From NCBI RefSeq assembly GCF_028551255.1, contig NZ_CP117030.1, forward strand, positions 1 to 64,000: DNA of 64,000 nucleotides. Direction: 5' to 3'. Below, piece by piece: positions 9,695 through 19,252 of the stretch. Below the pieces are notes generated by a model. That model was not told the origin of the DNA, searched no databases, and worked only from the letters and a program-made list of their open reading frames with translations. Made by a program: the position numbers and the translations under genes. Position 1 is the first letter of the stretch. Each line of letters begins with the position of its first letter. This DNA comes from Vibrio tubiashii. Its GTDB lineage: Bacteria > Pseudomonadota > Gammaproteobacteria > Enterobacterales > Vibrionaceae.

Positions 9695-11392
9695 ATGCAT
9701 GTAATGATCGTCGATGACCATGCGACCAATCGAGAGTTGTGTCGATTCATGCTCAATCATCTCGTTGAAACTGTCACTACGTTTGAAAACGGCGAAGGGG
9801 TAGTGGATGCGATGAAAGAGATGGATACTTTGCCTGATGTGATTTTGCTTGATGTGATGATGCCAATTAAAGATGGCTTCACGACAGCAGAAGAGATTAA
9901 GCAAGAATTCTCTGATGTTCATATTCCCATTATTTTCTTAACGGTACTCGATGATCATGTCTCTTTTGAACGATGCTTAACGGTGGGAGATGATTTTATT
10001 CTCAAGCCTGTTGAGCGCAGTGTTCTTATCGCTAAAGTTCAAGCGCACTGCCGCATTGTTCGAATGCACAACGAGGTTAAGGAGCAGCGTGATGAACTGA
10101 GCCAGTTCCGTGAGCAAGTGAGCTATGACTATGCGATAGCCGAGTCTATCTTCTCTAACCTTATGCATGAGATGAGCTCTCAGGTTAAGAACATCTACGG
10201 AATTAACTACTTATCGACTCCTTCGACAGTATTTAATGGTGACTTGATTGTCGTTGCCAACCGGCCACATGGCGGTGTCTACGTGATGATTGCTGATGCG
10301 ACTGGTCACGGTTTGCCTGCGGCTATTTCCGCCATTCCTGCAACGCGCGCGTTTTTTTCTATGGCAGCGAAAGGACTGGCACTGGGTGAAATTGCTCGTG
10401 AAGTTAACGATGTACTGGTGCGATTCCTGCCAATGGGAATGATGTTAGCAGCCAGTATTTTTGAGGTGCGAGCGAATGGGTTCGAGGTCTCTTGGTGGGG
10501 AGGGGGACTTCCCGATGGCTACCTGATAGATGGCGATGGTACGATAGTAAGACGGCTCACTTCTACTCATATGCCGCTTGGTGTGCTTAAACCCCATGAG
10601 TTCGAAGCGGATTTACAGCATTTTAAGCTTGAACCAGATCAACAGATAATTTGTTATACCGATGGGGTGATTGAAGCCACCAATGAAGCCGGAGAACAGT
10701 TTGGTCAAGAGCGACTCGAAGCCTCATTCTCGGGAGATCAAGCGGTAATCCCAGTCTTGTATGAATCGGTGCGCCAGTTTGCCGATAAGGCGGTGGGTGA
10801 CGATTTATCCATACTGACAATGAAATTTCCTATATTGAACGGAAACTCACATGAGGCGCCTAAAGATCCCACGCTCTATAATAAAATCCCTTCCAATTCA
10901 AAACTGCGTTTAGATGGCAATGTCCTACGTGAAGTCACTGTTATGGCAGAAGTTCGTAAGTTCTTAGCGGGTGTCGTCACGAGTGGGGCTCATCTAGACT
11001 TGGTCTGCTCTGTTCTTTCCGAGCTATTTGCCAATGCTATTGAGCATGGGTTGCTTAAACTCGACTCCGCAATTAAAGAGCAACCCGATGGCTTCTTCCT
11101 TTTTTATCAGATGCGAGAAGAGAAAATTAAACAACTCGATAATAGCGCTTGGATTGAGCTTGAAGTGGATTATGACCCTGTCGCGCAAAGAGTTGCCTTT
11201 GAGTTAGAGCACAACGGAGAAGGGTTTGATTACGAGAAAGCCAACAACTCATCTGACAAAAACCTGACTCATGGTCGAGGCATTATTCTTGCTACTGAAT
11301 TATGTGATTCGTTGGAGTATTCCAAACAAGGGTGTCGTGTTAAAGCGGTGTACTCTTTGATGGCTGCACACCACTTTCCTAGCTCTAGCTAA
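9695..11392 (+). CDS. Response regulator with SpoIIE/PP2C phosphatase and HATPase domains (partner-switching)
   Basis: A 565-aa three-module regulator. The receiver domain (about 1-125) has MIVDDHATN and the phospho-Asp in VILLDVMMPIKDG. After a short coiled linker, a SpoIIE-type PP2C domain (about 185-380) shows metal-binding motifs MIADATGHGLPAA and YTDGVIEATN plus GDDLSIL. The C-terminal segment (about 410-560) is a GHKL ATPase of the anti-sigma kinase type (SELFANAIEHGLL, GRGIILATELCD). The layout matches HsbR-like proteins that both dephosphorylate and phosphorylate a STAS partner. A CGGAG ribosome site precedes the start, 16 bases after the STAS gene. CheA is the likely phosphodonor (inference). 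Confidence 0.92.
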   Translation: MHVMIVDDHATNRELCRFMLNHLVETVTTFENGEGVVDAMKEMDTLPDVILLDVMMPIKDGFTTAEEIKQEFSDVHIPIIFLTVLDDHVSFERCLTVGDDFILKPVERSVLIAKVQAHCRIVRMHNEVKEQRDELSQFREQVSYDYAIAESIFSNLMHEMSSQVKNIYGINYLSTPSTVFNGDLIVVANRPHGGVYVMIADATGHGLPAAISAIPATRAFFSMAAKGLALGEIAREVNDVLVRFLPMGMMLAASIFEVRANGFEVSWWGGGLPDGYLIDGDGTIVRRLTSTHMPLGVLKPHEFEADLQHFKLEPDQQIICYTDGVIEATNEAGEQFGQERLEASFSGDQAVIPVLYESVRQFADKAVGDDLSILTMKFPILNGNSHEAPKDPTLYNKIPSNSKLRLDGNVLREVTVMAEVRKFLAGVVTSGAHLDLVCSVLSELFANAIEHGLLKLDSAIKEQPDGFFLFYQMREEKIKQLDNSAWIELEVDYDPVAQRVAFELEHNGEGFDYEKANNSSDKNLTHGRGIILATELCDSLEYSKQGCRVKAVYSLMAAHHFPSSS

Positions 11393-11512
11393 CGTTATTT
11401 ACAGTGTAAAAACGCCTTCTAGTGATGTACGCCTTAAATTGTCACACTCTTGATACAGTTGGGGGAATAACTTCTATACACTCAAGTAAGGAAGTACATA
11501 GGGCAGAATGGC

Positions 11513-13192
11513 ATGTGGAACAAGTTTGTCGCTTTTTCTGAAGACAAGGAACAAGTAGTTGCGAAGCTGTCGCCGGATATTACGGTAGACAACAATTTTG
11601 ATACGCGAGGGCTTAGTGATGCCCTATCAGAAATCGGTGCCGGTGAGTTACTCGTCTTGGACGATGAGGTTACGCGCTTTATCAACTTTGCTAAGGAGAT
11701 GAAAAGCGAGGCTTACGTTGGAATTACCATCGCTGAAGTTCGAGATGCGACGGTTGAAGTTGTTCTGTCAGACCATGATATGTTAGCCAGTATGGTGGTT
11801 ACAGGGGCTTACAAAGGAAAGCCACTTAAAGGCCCTCAAATTGTTCATGCTCTTGCCCAGGCTCATGTGACTAAAGGCATCAATAAACTGGCACTTAAAA
11901 AAGTGTTAGTGATGAGCCACCAGCTCAAAGCGGGCGAGACCTTCACCCAAGCGGTGGCTAAGGGTAAAAACCCAACCCAAGGTGTCGACGCTAAGTTTGT
12001 TCCCCTAGTTAAAGATCCCACAAAACAGGTGCTTGCTCCTAAAGCGAGCGATGAAGATGGTAAGGTTGATATGCTCAACCTCGGTGAAACCATCACGGTT
12101 GCCGAAAACGATCCGCTCATGAAACGCGTTCCCGCCACTAAAGGTAAACCTGGTATCACAGTGCAGGGCAAGATTATTCCCCCTAAACCGGGTAATGACT
12201 CCGTACTGAAAGCCGGCAAAGGCACTAAGGTTTCTCCAGACAACCCTAACCTTTTAATTGCTGAAGTATCAGGAATGCCGATCTTAAAAGAGCGAGGTGT
12301 GGATGTTGAAGACGCACTTTGCTTGCCAACAATAGGGGTTTCGACTGGACACGTTAAGTTTAAAGGTAATGTAGTCGTTTTTGGCAATATTGAGTCCGAT
12401 ATGGTTGTTCGAACTACAGGCTCACTGACTGTCGGCGGCTTTATTGAGTCTGCCGATGTTCAGGCTCAGGGCGATATTGAAGTCGCCAAAGGCATTATTG
12501 GCCATAATGTGTCAGAAGATGAGAAAAAGAGCTGCGTAGTGAAGTCGGGTGGCTCTATAACGGCAAACTATGCACAGTTTAGTGAGTTGCAAGCCGCAAA
12601 TGATATCCAGCTTGCTGTGCATTGTATGAACAATGAGGTTCGTTGCGGACACAATCTGGTCGTCTGCGACGCGAATGAAAAGCAAGGAACCTTAAGTGGA
12701 GGCAGCGCCAAAATTGGTGGTAAGGTGACTTGCGTGAATTTAGGTGTGGAAGGTGATACGGCAACGCATGTTCATGCTTTTGCCCGCTTTCAGATGTTTA
12801 AAGACAGGCAAGCGAAACTAAAAGAGCAATACACCCAAGCACAAGAAGCAACAATGGGCATGGTGCGTAAGGAATTGGAGTTTAAAAAGATTCCAAAGTC
12901 TGAACGTACACCGGAGCAAGAAGAGAAGCTAGAAGCAGATAAGAGTAGTGCCAATGCGCATCTTGAGAAGGTTAAACATGCTCGCGACTCCCATGAACAG
13001 GAGTTAGAAGTGGCACTAGAAGAGTCCATCATTGAAGTGAAAGGTAAGGTCTACACTCACGTAACGGTTCAATTTGGCGAAGAGAAAGTGACGACTAAAC
13101 GAGTGCATGGTCCAAGTACGTTTAACTTTAATCAGTTTGAAATTAAGTTCTCTTCAATGCTAGAGGAAGAAGATGTCGGCCAAGAGGTTTAG
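11513..13192 (+). CDS. FapA-family (DUF342) beta-helix protein
   Basis: A 559-aa DUF342/FapA-like protein. The central part (about residues 170-430) has the typical sequence GKPGITVQGK and a run of short repeats such as VKFKGNVVVFGNIESDMVVRT, predicting a right-handed beta-helix. A charged coiled coil follows (about 425-500), then a small C-terminal beta region. The family is widespread and often lies next to chemosensory or motility genes; its biochemical role is not settled. It is separated from the previous gene by 120 bases, enough for its own promoter, but shares strand and neighbourhood with the che operon. Confidence 0.87.
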   Translation: MWNKFVAFSEDKEQVVAKLSPDITVDNNFDTRGLSDALSEIGAGELLVLDDEVTRFINFAKEMKSEAYVGITIAEVRDATVEVVLSDHDMLASMVVTGAYKGKPLKGPQIVHALAQAHVTKGINKLALKKVLVMSHQLKAGETFTQAVAKGKNPTQGVDAKFVPLVKDPTKQVLAPKASDEDGKVDMLNLGETITVAENDPLMKRVPATKGKPGITVQGKIIPPKPGNDSVLKAGKGTKVSPDNPNLLIAEVSGMPILKERGVDVEDALCLPTIGVSTGHVKFKGNVVVFGNIESDMVVRTTGSLTVGGFIESADVQAQGDIEVAKGIIGHNVSEDEKKSCVVKSGGSITANYAQFSELQAANDIQLAVHCMNNEVRCGHNLVVCDANEKQGTLSGGSAKIGGKVTCVNLGVEGDTATHVHAFARFQMFKDRQAKLKEQYTQAQEATMGMVRKELEFKKIPKSERTPEQEEKLEADKSSANAHLEKVKHARDSHEQELEVALEESIIEVKGKVYTHVTVQFGEEKVTTKRVHGPSTFNFNQFEIKFSSMLEEEDVGQEV

Positions 13193-13215
13193 TTAATTAT
13201 GTCGTTGCAGCGGGT

Positions 13216-13536
13216 TTAGTTGTTTTGGTGGGATGAGGCATTTCGATTCCGCCAAATTTGGTAGCCACTTTGCTGCATCGCTTTACCAAGTAGGTGGGCA
13301 GCGACGGGAGCGGTTAGAAAGATAAACAACATAGTGCCAATGACGCGTGAAATGACCGTTATCTCTGGGATGGCGATGGCGACAGCTAATAGCAGCGAAG
13401 CGAGCCCAACTGTTCCCGCTTTTGTCGCAGCATGCATTCGAGTATAGAGGTCAGGCATTCGCAAAATACCTAGGCTTGCGATTAAGGTAAACAGGGTACC
13501 CGCACATAATAATAGACTTATCACTATATCCATCAT
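13216..13536 (-). CDS. mrpG: Mrp antiporter subunit G
   Basis: A 106-aa membrane protein with three hydrophobic segments and the MnhG/MrpG signature LGILRMPDLYTRMHAATKAGTVG near residue 25. It is the last gene of the minus-strand mrp operon and overlaps mrpF by four bases. MrpG is a small structural subunit of the multi-subunit Na+/H+ antiporter in the inner membrane. It converges on the fapA-like gene with only 23 bases between stop codons and no obvious terminator hairpin. Confidence 0.95.
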   Translation of the reverse strand: MMDIVISLLLCAGTLFTLIASLGILRMPDLYTRMHAATKAGTVGLASLLLAVAIAIPEITVISRVIGTMLFIFLTAPVAAHLLGKAMQQSGYQIWRNRNASSHQNN

Positions 13537-13811
13537 GGTTCTCCTTTTCTTTTGTATATCAACCGAGCGAAAGCAATGGTGCCTAAGAAAGCAACCAGTC
13601 CAAGCGTAATTGCGATATCGAGCAATGACTGTTGGCCGCTATCTAAGGTGTATACAGCGATGAGACCTACGGTAACAAACGAAATTAGGTCGAGAGCAAC
13701 CACTCTGTCGGCTAATGTTGGTCCCAATATTAGTCGAATGAATGCCAGAACTACGCTCAGTAGTAGGCCTCCATAAGCGAATGTAATGCTAAGTTCTAAC
13801 CAGTTATCCAC
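13533..13811 (-). CDS. mrpF: Mrp antiporter subunit F
   Basis: A 92-aa protein with three hydrophobic helices and the MrpF pattern RLILGPTLADRVVALDLIS near residue 27. It is a small membrane subunit of the Mrp cation/proton antiporter. The start overlaps the end of mrpE and its stop overlaps mrpG, as is usual for translationally coupled mrp operons. Confidence 0.95.
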   Translation of the reverse strand: MDNWLELSITFAYGGLLLSVVLAFIRLILGPTLADRVVALDLISFVTVGLIAVYTLDSGQQSLLDIAITLGLVAFLGTIAFARLIYKRKGEP

Positions 13812-14280
13812 GTGTCACCTCCAAGATTCGCTTCTCTAAGCCCTCTTTGATTTCCCGAATGACTTTTTCGTGATCCGGAGCAAACATCGCGTGAACTACC
13901 ATATGCTTTTTATCTTGGGTGATATCCAGACTTAAGCTGCCAGGAGTAAGTGAAACCATATTGGCCAGTAGAGAAATTTCTAAGTCTGTGCGTACATCCA
14001 AAGGGATGTAAACAATGTCTGGATCACTTAAATGGGTTGGCGTCACCACATCCCATACCACACGTGCTACGGAGATAACCATCTCGTAGCAGAAGTAAAT
14101 CAGTAAACTTAATAGGGCGGTAAAGCGTCGAAAGTAGCTGGTTTTTAATCCAAAAGGTTGGCTTAGTCTTAATGCAAGAAAACCGACGGTAAATCCGATG
14201 GCGAAACTCAGGCTAGTGTAACTACCATTGAGCATCATCCATGCGATTGCGAGAAAGAAGTTGAGAAACAGATAGATCAT
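13804..14280 (-). CDS. mrpE: Mrp antiporter subunit E
   Basis: A 158-aa MrpE/MnhE protein. Two hydrophobic N-terminal segments (about residues 1-38) and a third at 50-75 are followed by a cytoplasmic domain with the conserved ISLLANMVSLTPGSLSLDI and HAMFAPDHE. It overlaps mrpD by four bases and mrpF by eight. Length is normal for the family. Confidence 0.95.
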   Translation of the reverse strand: MIYLFLNFFLAIAWMMLNGSYTSLSFAIGFTVGFLALRLSQPFGLKTSYFRRFTALLSLLIYFCYEMVISVARVVWDVVTPTHLSDPDIVYIPLDVRTDLEISLLANMVSLTPGSLSLDITQDKKHMVVHAMFAPDHEKVIREIKEGLEKRILEVTRG

Positions 14281-15773
14281 GGGTTATCTCCCAAGACAGC
14301 ACTGATGTAGGCTTGTGGTTCCAGTATTTGCTGTGCTGCCATTACTGCAAACTGATAGAAAGGCTCAGCAGCAAAACCAATGATTAGGCTAAGTCCGGTT
14401 AACGTCGCAATAGGAATGCAATACAGCCACTTTGTGTGTTTTGTAATTGCGGTATCCATGAGCTCTGCTGGTGGTTTTTTCCAGAACACATGGTTCCAGA
14501 TTTTTGTCATGGAGAACACCGTTAACAGACCGACTAACAGAGCGACTCCGGCCAGCCAGTAATGCTCGGCTTGCAAGCTGGCTTTTATGACTAAAAACTT
14601 GCCCCAGAAACCCGACAGTGGTGGGAACCCAGCTAGTGAGAAAGCAGGAACAAGGAATAGCAATGCAAGCCAAGGCATCGCTTTATAGACTCCTCCCAAC
14701 TGACTAAGGTGAGACGTCCCGTATCTGCGTTCAATAAACCCACCAATAAGAAATAAGTTTGCCTTTACTAATATATGATGAATGACATAGAAAACAGCCC
14801 CTGCGATCGCGATAGGTGTGTATATAGCGAGGCCCATAATCATATAGCCAATCTGACTGATTATATGAAAGGAAAGAATCCTTTTTATATCAAACTGACT
14901 AGCGGCACCGAGTACCCCAGTGAGCATAGTGAGTGCGGCAACCCAAATGAGTACAGGTTGCCAACCACTATTTGCAAGTGGGAAGACTAAGGTAAATAGG
15001 CGTATCAGTGCGTAAACGCCAACTTTAGTCAGAAGAGCGGCAAAAAGCGCTACAACAGCACTCGGTAAAGTATGGTAAGAGGCTGGGAGCCAAGCAAACA
15101 CCGGAAACAAAGCGGCTTTTATTGCAAAAGCAAACAAGAATAGAGCGGCGAGTATGGTTTTTGTTTCTGGGGCAATCAGAGAAGCTTTAATATGTAAGTC
15201 AGCAAGATTTAGGGTTCCTGTAGCACCATAAAGTAAACCTATGGCTAACAAGAACACCAATGTGGAGATTAGGTTGAGCATGACATACTTAACTGCACCA
15301 TCGATCTGTGTCTTGGTTGCGTCAAGGATCATCAAGCCAAATGAAGCAATCAACATCACCTCAAACCACACATAAAGATTGAAAATATCACCCGTTAAAA
15401 AAGCCCCATAGATGCCTGCGAGCAAGACGTGAATCAAAGCATGGAAAGTGCCGTATGAACGTTTGTTCTGAAGATCTGCCATCGCGTAGAAAACGCAAAC
15501 GATGCCGATAATTGCGGTGACCATTACCATGGCTGCGGCAAATAGGTCGGCAATAAACACGATGCCAAATGGTGCTGCCCACTGCCCGAAAGCCACGGCT
15601 TGTGGACCTGTTTGAACAACATCATAAGTTAGCAATGTTGCGACAACTAAGGTTGCAATTGCGCTAGTTCCGCTGATTGCGTCAACTAGAGCGTAGTGTC
15701 GTTTAGCGCAAAAAATAGCAACGGCACTGAGGAGTGATAAAACAACAGGTAGTGTTAGCCAAATCGTGGTCAT
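14277..15773 (-). CDS. mrpD: Mrp antiporter subunit D (NuoN/NuoL-like)
   Basis: A 498-aa polytopic protein of the proton-conducting membrane transporter family related to complex I NuoL/M/N. It has about 14 hydrophobic segments and conserved charged motifs including FNLYVWFEVMLIASFGL (Glu of TM5), AFAIKAALFPVFAWLPASYHTLPS and FSLAGFPPLSGFWGKF. It forms one of the two ion-translocating subunits of the Mrp antiporter. It overlaps mrpC and mrpE by four bases each. Confidence 0.96.
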   Translation of the reverse strand: MTTIWLTLPVVLSLLSAVAIFCAKRHYALVDAISGTSAIATLVVATLLTYDVVQTGPQAVAFGQWAAPFGIVFIADLFAAAMVMVTAIIGIVCVFYAMADLQNKRSYGTFHALIHVLLAGIYGAFLTGDIFNLYVWFEVMLIASFGLMILDATKTQIDGAVKYVMLNLISTLVFLLAIGLLYGATGTLNLADLHIKASLIAPETKTILAALFLFAFAIKAALFPVFAWLPASYHTLPSAVVALFAALLTKVGVYALIRLFTLVFPLANSGWQPVLIWVAALTMLTGVLGAASQFDIKRILSFHIISQIGYMIMGLAIYTPIAIAGAVFYVIHHILVKANLFLIGGFIERRYGTSHLSQLGGVYKAMPWLALLFLVPAFSLAGFPPLSGFWGKFLVIKASLQAEHYWLAGVALLVGLLTVFSMTKIWNHVFWKKPPAELMDTAITKHTKWLYCIPIATLTGLSLIIGFAAEPFYQFAVMAAQQILEPQAYISAVLGDNP

Positions 15774-16123
15774 TGATCTTCCTCTGAGCGCTGCAACCTA
15801 TCAATATCTGCTGAGCCCGTTTCAGTGTAAGCGCGATAGAACAACATCAAGGCAAATACCAGCAAGCCAAACCCAATGACAATCGCAGTGAGAATCAATG
15901 CTTGAGGTAGTGGATTCGCCGCTCCTTCTGGTGGTAATAAAGCATTAGGCTCAATGAGTGGTGGCTGTCCTGGCGTTAAACGACCCGCTGTAAAAATGGC
16001 GAGATTGACGGCACTACTTAAAAGAATTAGACCAAACAGAAGTCGTAACAAATGCCGCTCTAGCATCAGATAAATTCCAGTAGCAACAAAAACACCAACG
16101 ACAAGGCTCCACAATACTTCCAT
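15770..16123 (-). CDS. mrpC: Mrp antiporter subunit C (NuoK-like)
   Basis: A 117-aa NuoK-like membrane protein with three hydrophobic helices. Visible family features are GIYLMLERHLLRLLFGLILLSSAVNL and the segment with PLPQALILTAIVIGFG. It sits between the fused mrpA and mrpD, with a one-base junction upstream and a four-base overlap downstream, as in other Mrp operons. Confidence 0.95.
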   Translation of the reverse strand: MEVLWSLVVGVFVATGIYLMLERHLLRLLFGLILLSSAVNLAIFTAGRLTPGQPPLIEPNALLPPEGAANPLPQALILTAIVIGFGLLVFALMLFYRAYTETGSADIDRLQRSEEDQ

Positions 16124-18822
16124 CAGTCAAGCTCCTCATTTACGCGTAGCAGCATGCCCATCACGCCACCAATGATGGCGAGATAGATACCCACATCGAA
16201 CAGTAAAGGTGTGCCCAAAGGGAGAATTTCTTTCCACCACAGGCCTGTTAAGAAAGGCAGGCCAAAAGCAAAGCTAGTTAATCCGGCGATAAAGCTGAGT
16301 AAAATACCAAAAAGAGCGATACTAAAAGGTGAGTAGAATAAGCGCTCCCTCACATAGTTAGGTGACTCTGCGAACATCAATAAAGCAAAGCCGATCACAG
16401 CGATAAGTGCGCCAATAAATCCACCTCCTGGTTCGTTGTGCCCTCTCAGTAACAAGTAGAGTGAGAACACCAGCATTAAAGCGGCGACGATGTGTGCGGT
16501 TGTTGCAAAAATGACCGAGTTAATTCGGTTACGTTTGTGATAATGCGTTTTGAGCAAACTGACCGCCGCAATTCCCGCCATCACAACAACAATGACCTCT
16601 CCTAAGGTGTCGAAAGCACGGAAGTCGACCAAAATTACATTGACGATATTACGTCCATGCCCACCAGGAACACTGTTTTGGCCAAAAAAATCAGACAATG
16701 TTGAATCCAATGGATCTGAGGTAATGTTAATCAGCAAAGCACTGACTGAAAGACCGATGACTGCGGCAATACTTACGTTAAGTAGTTTGCGTTGAACTGA
16801 GTGCTTCTCGACCATTGTTAATTGAGGCATATGGCGCATTAGAAGAACCACGAAGATCACCATTAGGGTCTCAACCAACAGTAAGGTCTTAGCTACATCA
16901 GGGGCGCTGTAAAGCATAAAAACGAGCGTGGTCATAAAGCCAATGACCCCTAAAGCAGCAATGGCCAATAAACGTGAAGTTGAAGCGGTACAAACTAAAG
17001 CGGCAACCATGAGAATGAGCGCAATAGCCATTTCGTAAAAAGTCACGGTTGTTAGCTCTAGGAGTCGCTCTGATGGAATCATGACGAAAGTGCTGAGCAG
17101 TAGCGTAGCCAAAACGAAAAAAAACATTGAGACATAATGGCTAAGGCGTTTTTGCTGCAATAACAAAGTTTGCCATTTGGCGATTTTCATCATGCTATCC
17201 AGCGTCTTATCAAACACTGATTCTGCTTTTGGCATACTAGGGAAAGTGCTCTGCCATTGCTTGAGCAAAGTTGGATAAATTCGATAAATGCTAAAGCCTA
17301 AAAGGAGTGTCGCAGCGCTAAGAAATAGCGGTAGGTTAAATCCCTGCCACAGTTTAGCAGCCAGAGGTGTTGATGCAGGTATGCTGGAAGCCACTCCCGG
17401 AACGATGATGTGGGTGTTAATCCAATTTAAACCGAATACTGGCATCAACACGCTACCTAGAGCGAGTATCATTGCTGGCATCCACAAGCCAAATTTAGAC
17501 TCGATTTTTTTTACCGTGGTGGAGGGGGGCTGCGGACTGGTAAAGAAAGGTTTGACTACAATTGCTATCGCTAATGCGACCATCAAGGCATTAACTAGGA
17601 GGAAAACCGCAGTCGTTATCGCGCCGAACTCTGACCCTGATTTATACATGTATTCTTTGCTTAAAAAGCCCAGCAATGGTGGAACGCCAGATTTTGATAG
17701 TGCCGCGATGATAGCCGCAATTAGGCTAAACAGTAGAGCCGTTTTAAGACCGTTCAGCACTCGAATATCGCGCGTTCCTGTGGCTTTATCTATGTTACCC
17801 ACCACCATAAACAGCGCCGCTTTGTAAAACGAGTGCGCTAAAATAAACAGCAAAGCTGCTGTAATAGCGAGCTCAGTACCTAGACCAATCAGCAGTATTA
17901 GCTTGCCGAGCGCAACATTGGTGCTGTAAGCCAACATCAGCTTCAAATCGGTTTGCTTTAGTGCAAGCAAGGAGCACCATAGGGCAGTAAAACCGCCGAC
18001 TAGACCTAGTGTGTAGAGCCAAATCTCGCTGTACGAATAGATTGGAGACACTCTAGCAAGTAAGTAAATACCAGCTTTAACCATAGTGGCTGAGTGTAAG
18101 TAAGCACTCACTGGTGTTGGGGCCGCCATCGCATTTGGTAACCAAAAGTGAAATGGAAACTGTGCCGATTTGGTGAAGGCACCAAGCAAAATTAATATTA
18201 ATGAGGGGAGAAACCATTCATGTTCAGCAATGCTTGAACGGCTTTGTAGGATTGCATCTAACTGATAACTTCCCGCCATTTCTCCTAAGAGAATTAAGCC
18301 TGCAAGTAAGGCTAAACCACCAGCCCCCGTTACGATTAGCGATTGCAGTGCATTTTTGCGCGATTTCTCTTTTTCATGGTTAAACCCGATGAGTAGGTAA
18401 GACGTTATCGTGGTGAGTTCCCAAAATACAAATAGCAGTAAAATGTTGTTACTTGTTACGACCCCGAGCATTGCAAGCATAAACAGGGTGAGGTAAAGAT
18501 GGAAAGAGAAACGTGATGCATGATTGCGTAAGTAGGCGAGAGCGTAGACTTGTATTAAGGCACCTATCCCGCTAATCAAGCAGGCAAATAGGAATGAGAG
18601 CCCATCCAGTTGAAAATTGAAGTTGATACCCAGCCCTGGAATCCAATTGGTTTGCCATCTCACTCCCTCTGGTTGATAGCAGATAAAAAGAGCGATCAAA
18701 ATAAACACTGGAATTGTTGGGAAGATCAATAGCCAAATAGAACGCTGTTTTACTTCAGCTATTGCTTTGTCATCACTGGTAGTATTCAATAGCGCCGCCT
18801 TTTGCTCATAGAAGAAAGTCAC
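16123..18822 (-). CDS. mrpA: Mrp antiporter subunit A fused to subunit B
   Basis: An 899-aa polytopic protein. Residues about 1-780 match MrpA (NuoL-like core with FVFWELTTITSYLLIGF, FWLPNAMAAPTPVSAYLHSATMVKAG and SKSGVPPLLGFLSKE, then a DUF4040/MbeD-like region about 600-700). The last 130 residues match MrpB (VFSLYLLLRGHNEPGGGFIGAL). Operons with fused AB followed by C-D-E-F-G are the known group 2 Mrp type. The complex exchanges Na+, K+ or Li+ for protons and supports alkali and salt tolerance, which suits a marine Vibrio. It is the first gene of the operon; the promoter should lie within 18823-18985. Confidence 0.95.
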   Translation of the reverse strand: MTFFYEQKAALLNTTSDDKAIAEVKQRSIWLLIFPTIPVFILIALFICYQPEGVRWQTNWIPGLGINFNFQLDGLSFLFACLISGIGALIQVYALAYLRNHASRFSFHLYLTLFMLAMLGVVTSNNILLLFVFWELTTITSYLLIGFNHEKEKSRKNALQSLIVTGAGGLALLAGLILLGEMAGSYQLDAILQSRSSIAEHEWFLPSLILILLGAFTKSAQFPFHFWLPNAMAAPTPVSAYLHSATMVKAGIYLLARVSPIYSYSEIWLYTLGLVGGFTALWCSLLALKQTDLKLMLAYSTNVALGKLILLIGLGTELAITAALLFILAHSFYKAALFMVVGNIDKATGTRDIRVLNGLKTALLFSLIAAIIAALSKSGVPPLLGFLSKEYMYKSGSEFGAITTAVFLLVNALMVALAIAIVVKPFFTSPQPPSTTVKKIESKFGLWMPAMILALGSVLMPVFGLNWINTHIIVPGVASSIPASTPLAAKLWQGFNLPLFLSAATLLLGFSIYRIYPTLLKQWQSTFPSMPKAESVFDKTLDSMMKIAKWQTLLLQQKRLSHYVSMFFFVLATLLLSTFVMIPSERLLELTTVTFYEMAIALILMVAALVCTASTSRLLAIAALGVIGFMTTLVFMLYSAPDVAKTLLLVETLMVIFVVLLMRHMPQLTMVEKHSVQRKLLNVSIAAVIGLSVSALLINITSDPLDSTLSDFFGQNSVPGGHGRNIVNVILVDFRAFDTLGEVIVVVMAGIAAVSLLKTHYHKRNRINSVIFATTAHIVAALMLVFSLYLLLRGHNEPGGGFIGALIAVIGFALLMFAESPNYVRERLFYSPFSIALFGILLSFIAGLTSFAFGLPFLTGLWWKEILPLGTPLLFDVGIYLAIIGGVMGMLLRVNEELD

Positions 18823-18876
18823 AGGTTTAGCAGCAAAAGAGTAAGGACATTAATCTAACAGCAGCAGCTAGAAACA

Positions 18877-18907
18877 AGGCCATCTGGTTAACAGTATCAG
18901 ATGGCCT
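18877..18907 (-). terminator. Hairpin terminator downstream of the zinc-ribbon/usp genes
   Basis: A perfect 10-bp stem (AGGCCATCTG / CAGATGGCCT) encloses an 11-base loop. Read on the minus strand it is followed by TGTTTC, a weak T-tract. It lies 82 bases beyond the stop of the 63-aa gene and before the mrp operon start, so it probably ends the upstream minus-strand transcript. Confidence 0.6.
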
Positions 18908-18988
18908 AGATTCTATTGACTTTCAGTTGCTGTAGGTTGGTAAGATCCTAGGCTTAAAGCGGCTCTAACTATGCTGTTCCAAATTAAA

Positions 18989-19180
18989 CTATTTGAGGTC
19001 TGATATTGCATACGAGCGTAAGTCGCTGTTGGATTTTTGCTGATCCAACAAAAACGCCGAGCTGTCTTCTTCAAGACTTAATGCATCGTAAGTACAATCT
19101 CCGATATCATTTCGTGGGCAGACATGGATGTTAGAACGTTCAAGCATTTCTGTGTGACATATAGGGCATAGTGGTTTCAT
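18989..19180 (-). CDS. Small four-cysteine zinc-ribbon-like protein
   Basis: A 63-aa protein with two cysteine pairs: C5-P-I-C8 at the N-terminus and C21 and C29 further in (HVCPRNDIGDC). This is a likely zinc knuckle or ribbon. The C-terminal half is acidic and polar with no motif. A GGAG ribosome site lies just upstream of the ATG. It follows the tandem Usp gene on the same strand after about 70 bases and may be cotranscribed. I do not recognise a named family; it resembles small conserved hypothetical proteins of vibrios. Confidence 0.7.
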   Translation of the reverse strand: MKPLCPICHTEMLERSNIHVCPRNDIGDCTYDALSLEEDSSAFLLDQQKSNSDLRSYAISDLK

Positions 19181-19252
19181 ACCATTCTCCTTTGAAACAA
19201 AACAATTGGTCCTTCGCCTTTTTATGCTTCCCCTTAATATGAAGTAATGTGT

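Noticed and set aside
11446..11486. TTGATA ... TATACA as a promoter before the FapA-like gene
   Set aside because: The spacer is 19 bases and the match is loose; it is not convincing.
11863..12387. A 174-codon open frame on the minus strand opposite the FapA-like gene
   Set aside because: It lies wholly inside a well-supported gene, is Ser/Pro/Leu-rich as expected of an antisense frame, and has no ribosome site.
17288..17827. A 179-codon plus-strand open frame opposite mrpA
   Set aside because: It is antisense to a strongly conserved membrane protein and shows no recognisable domain.
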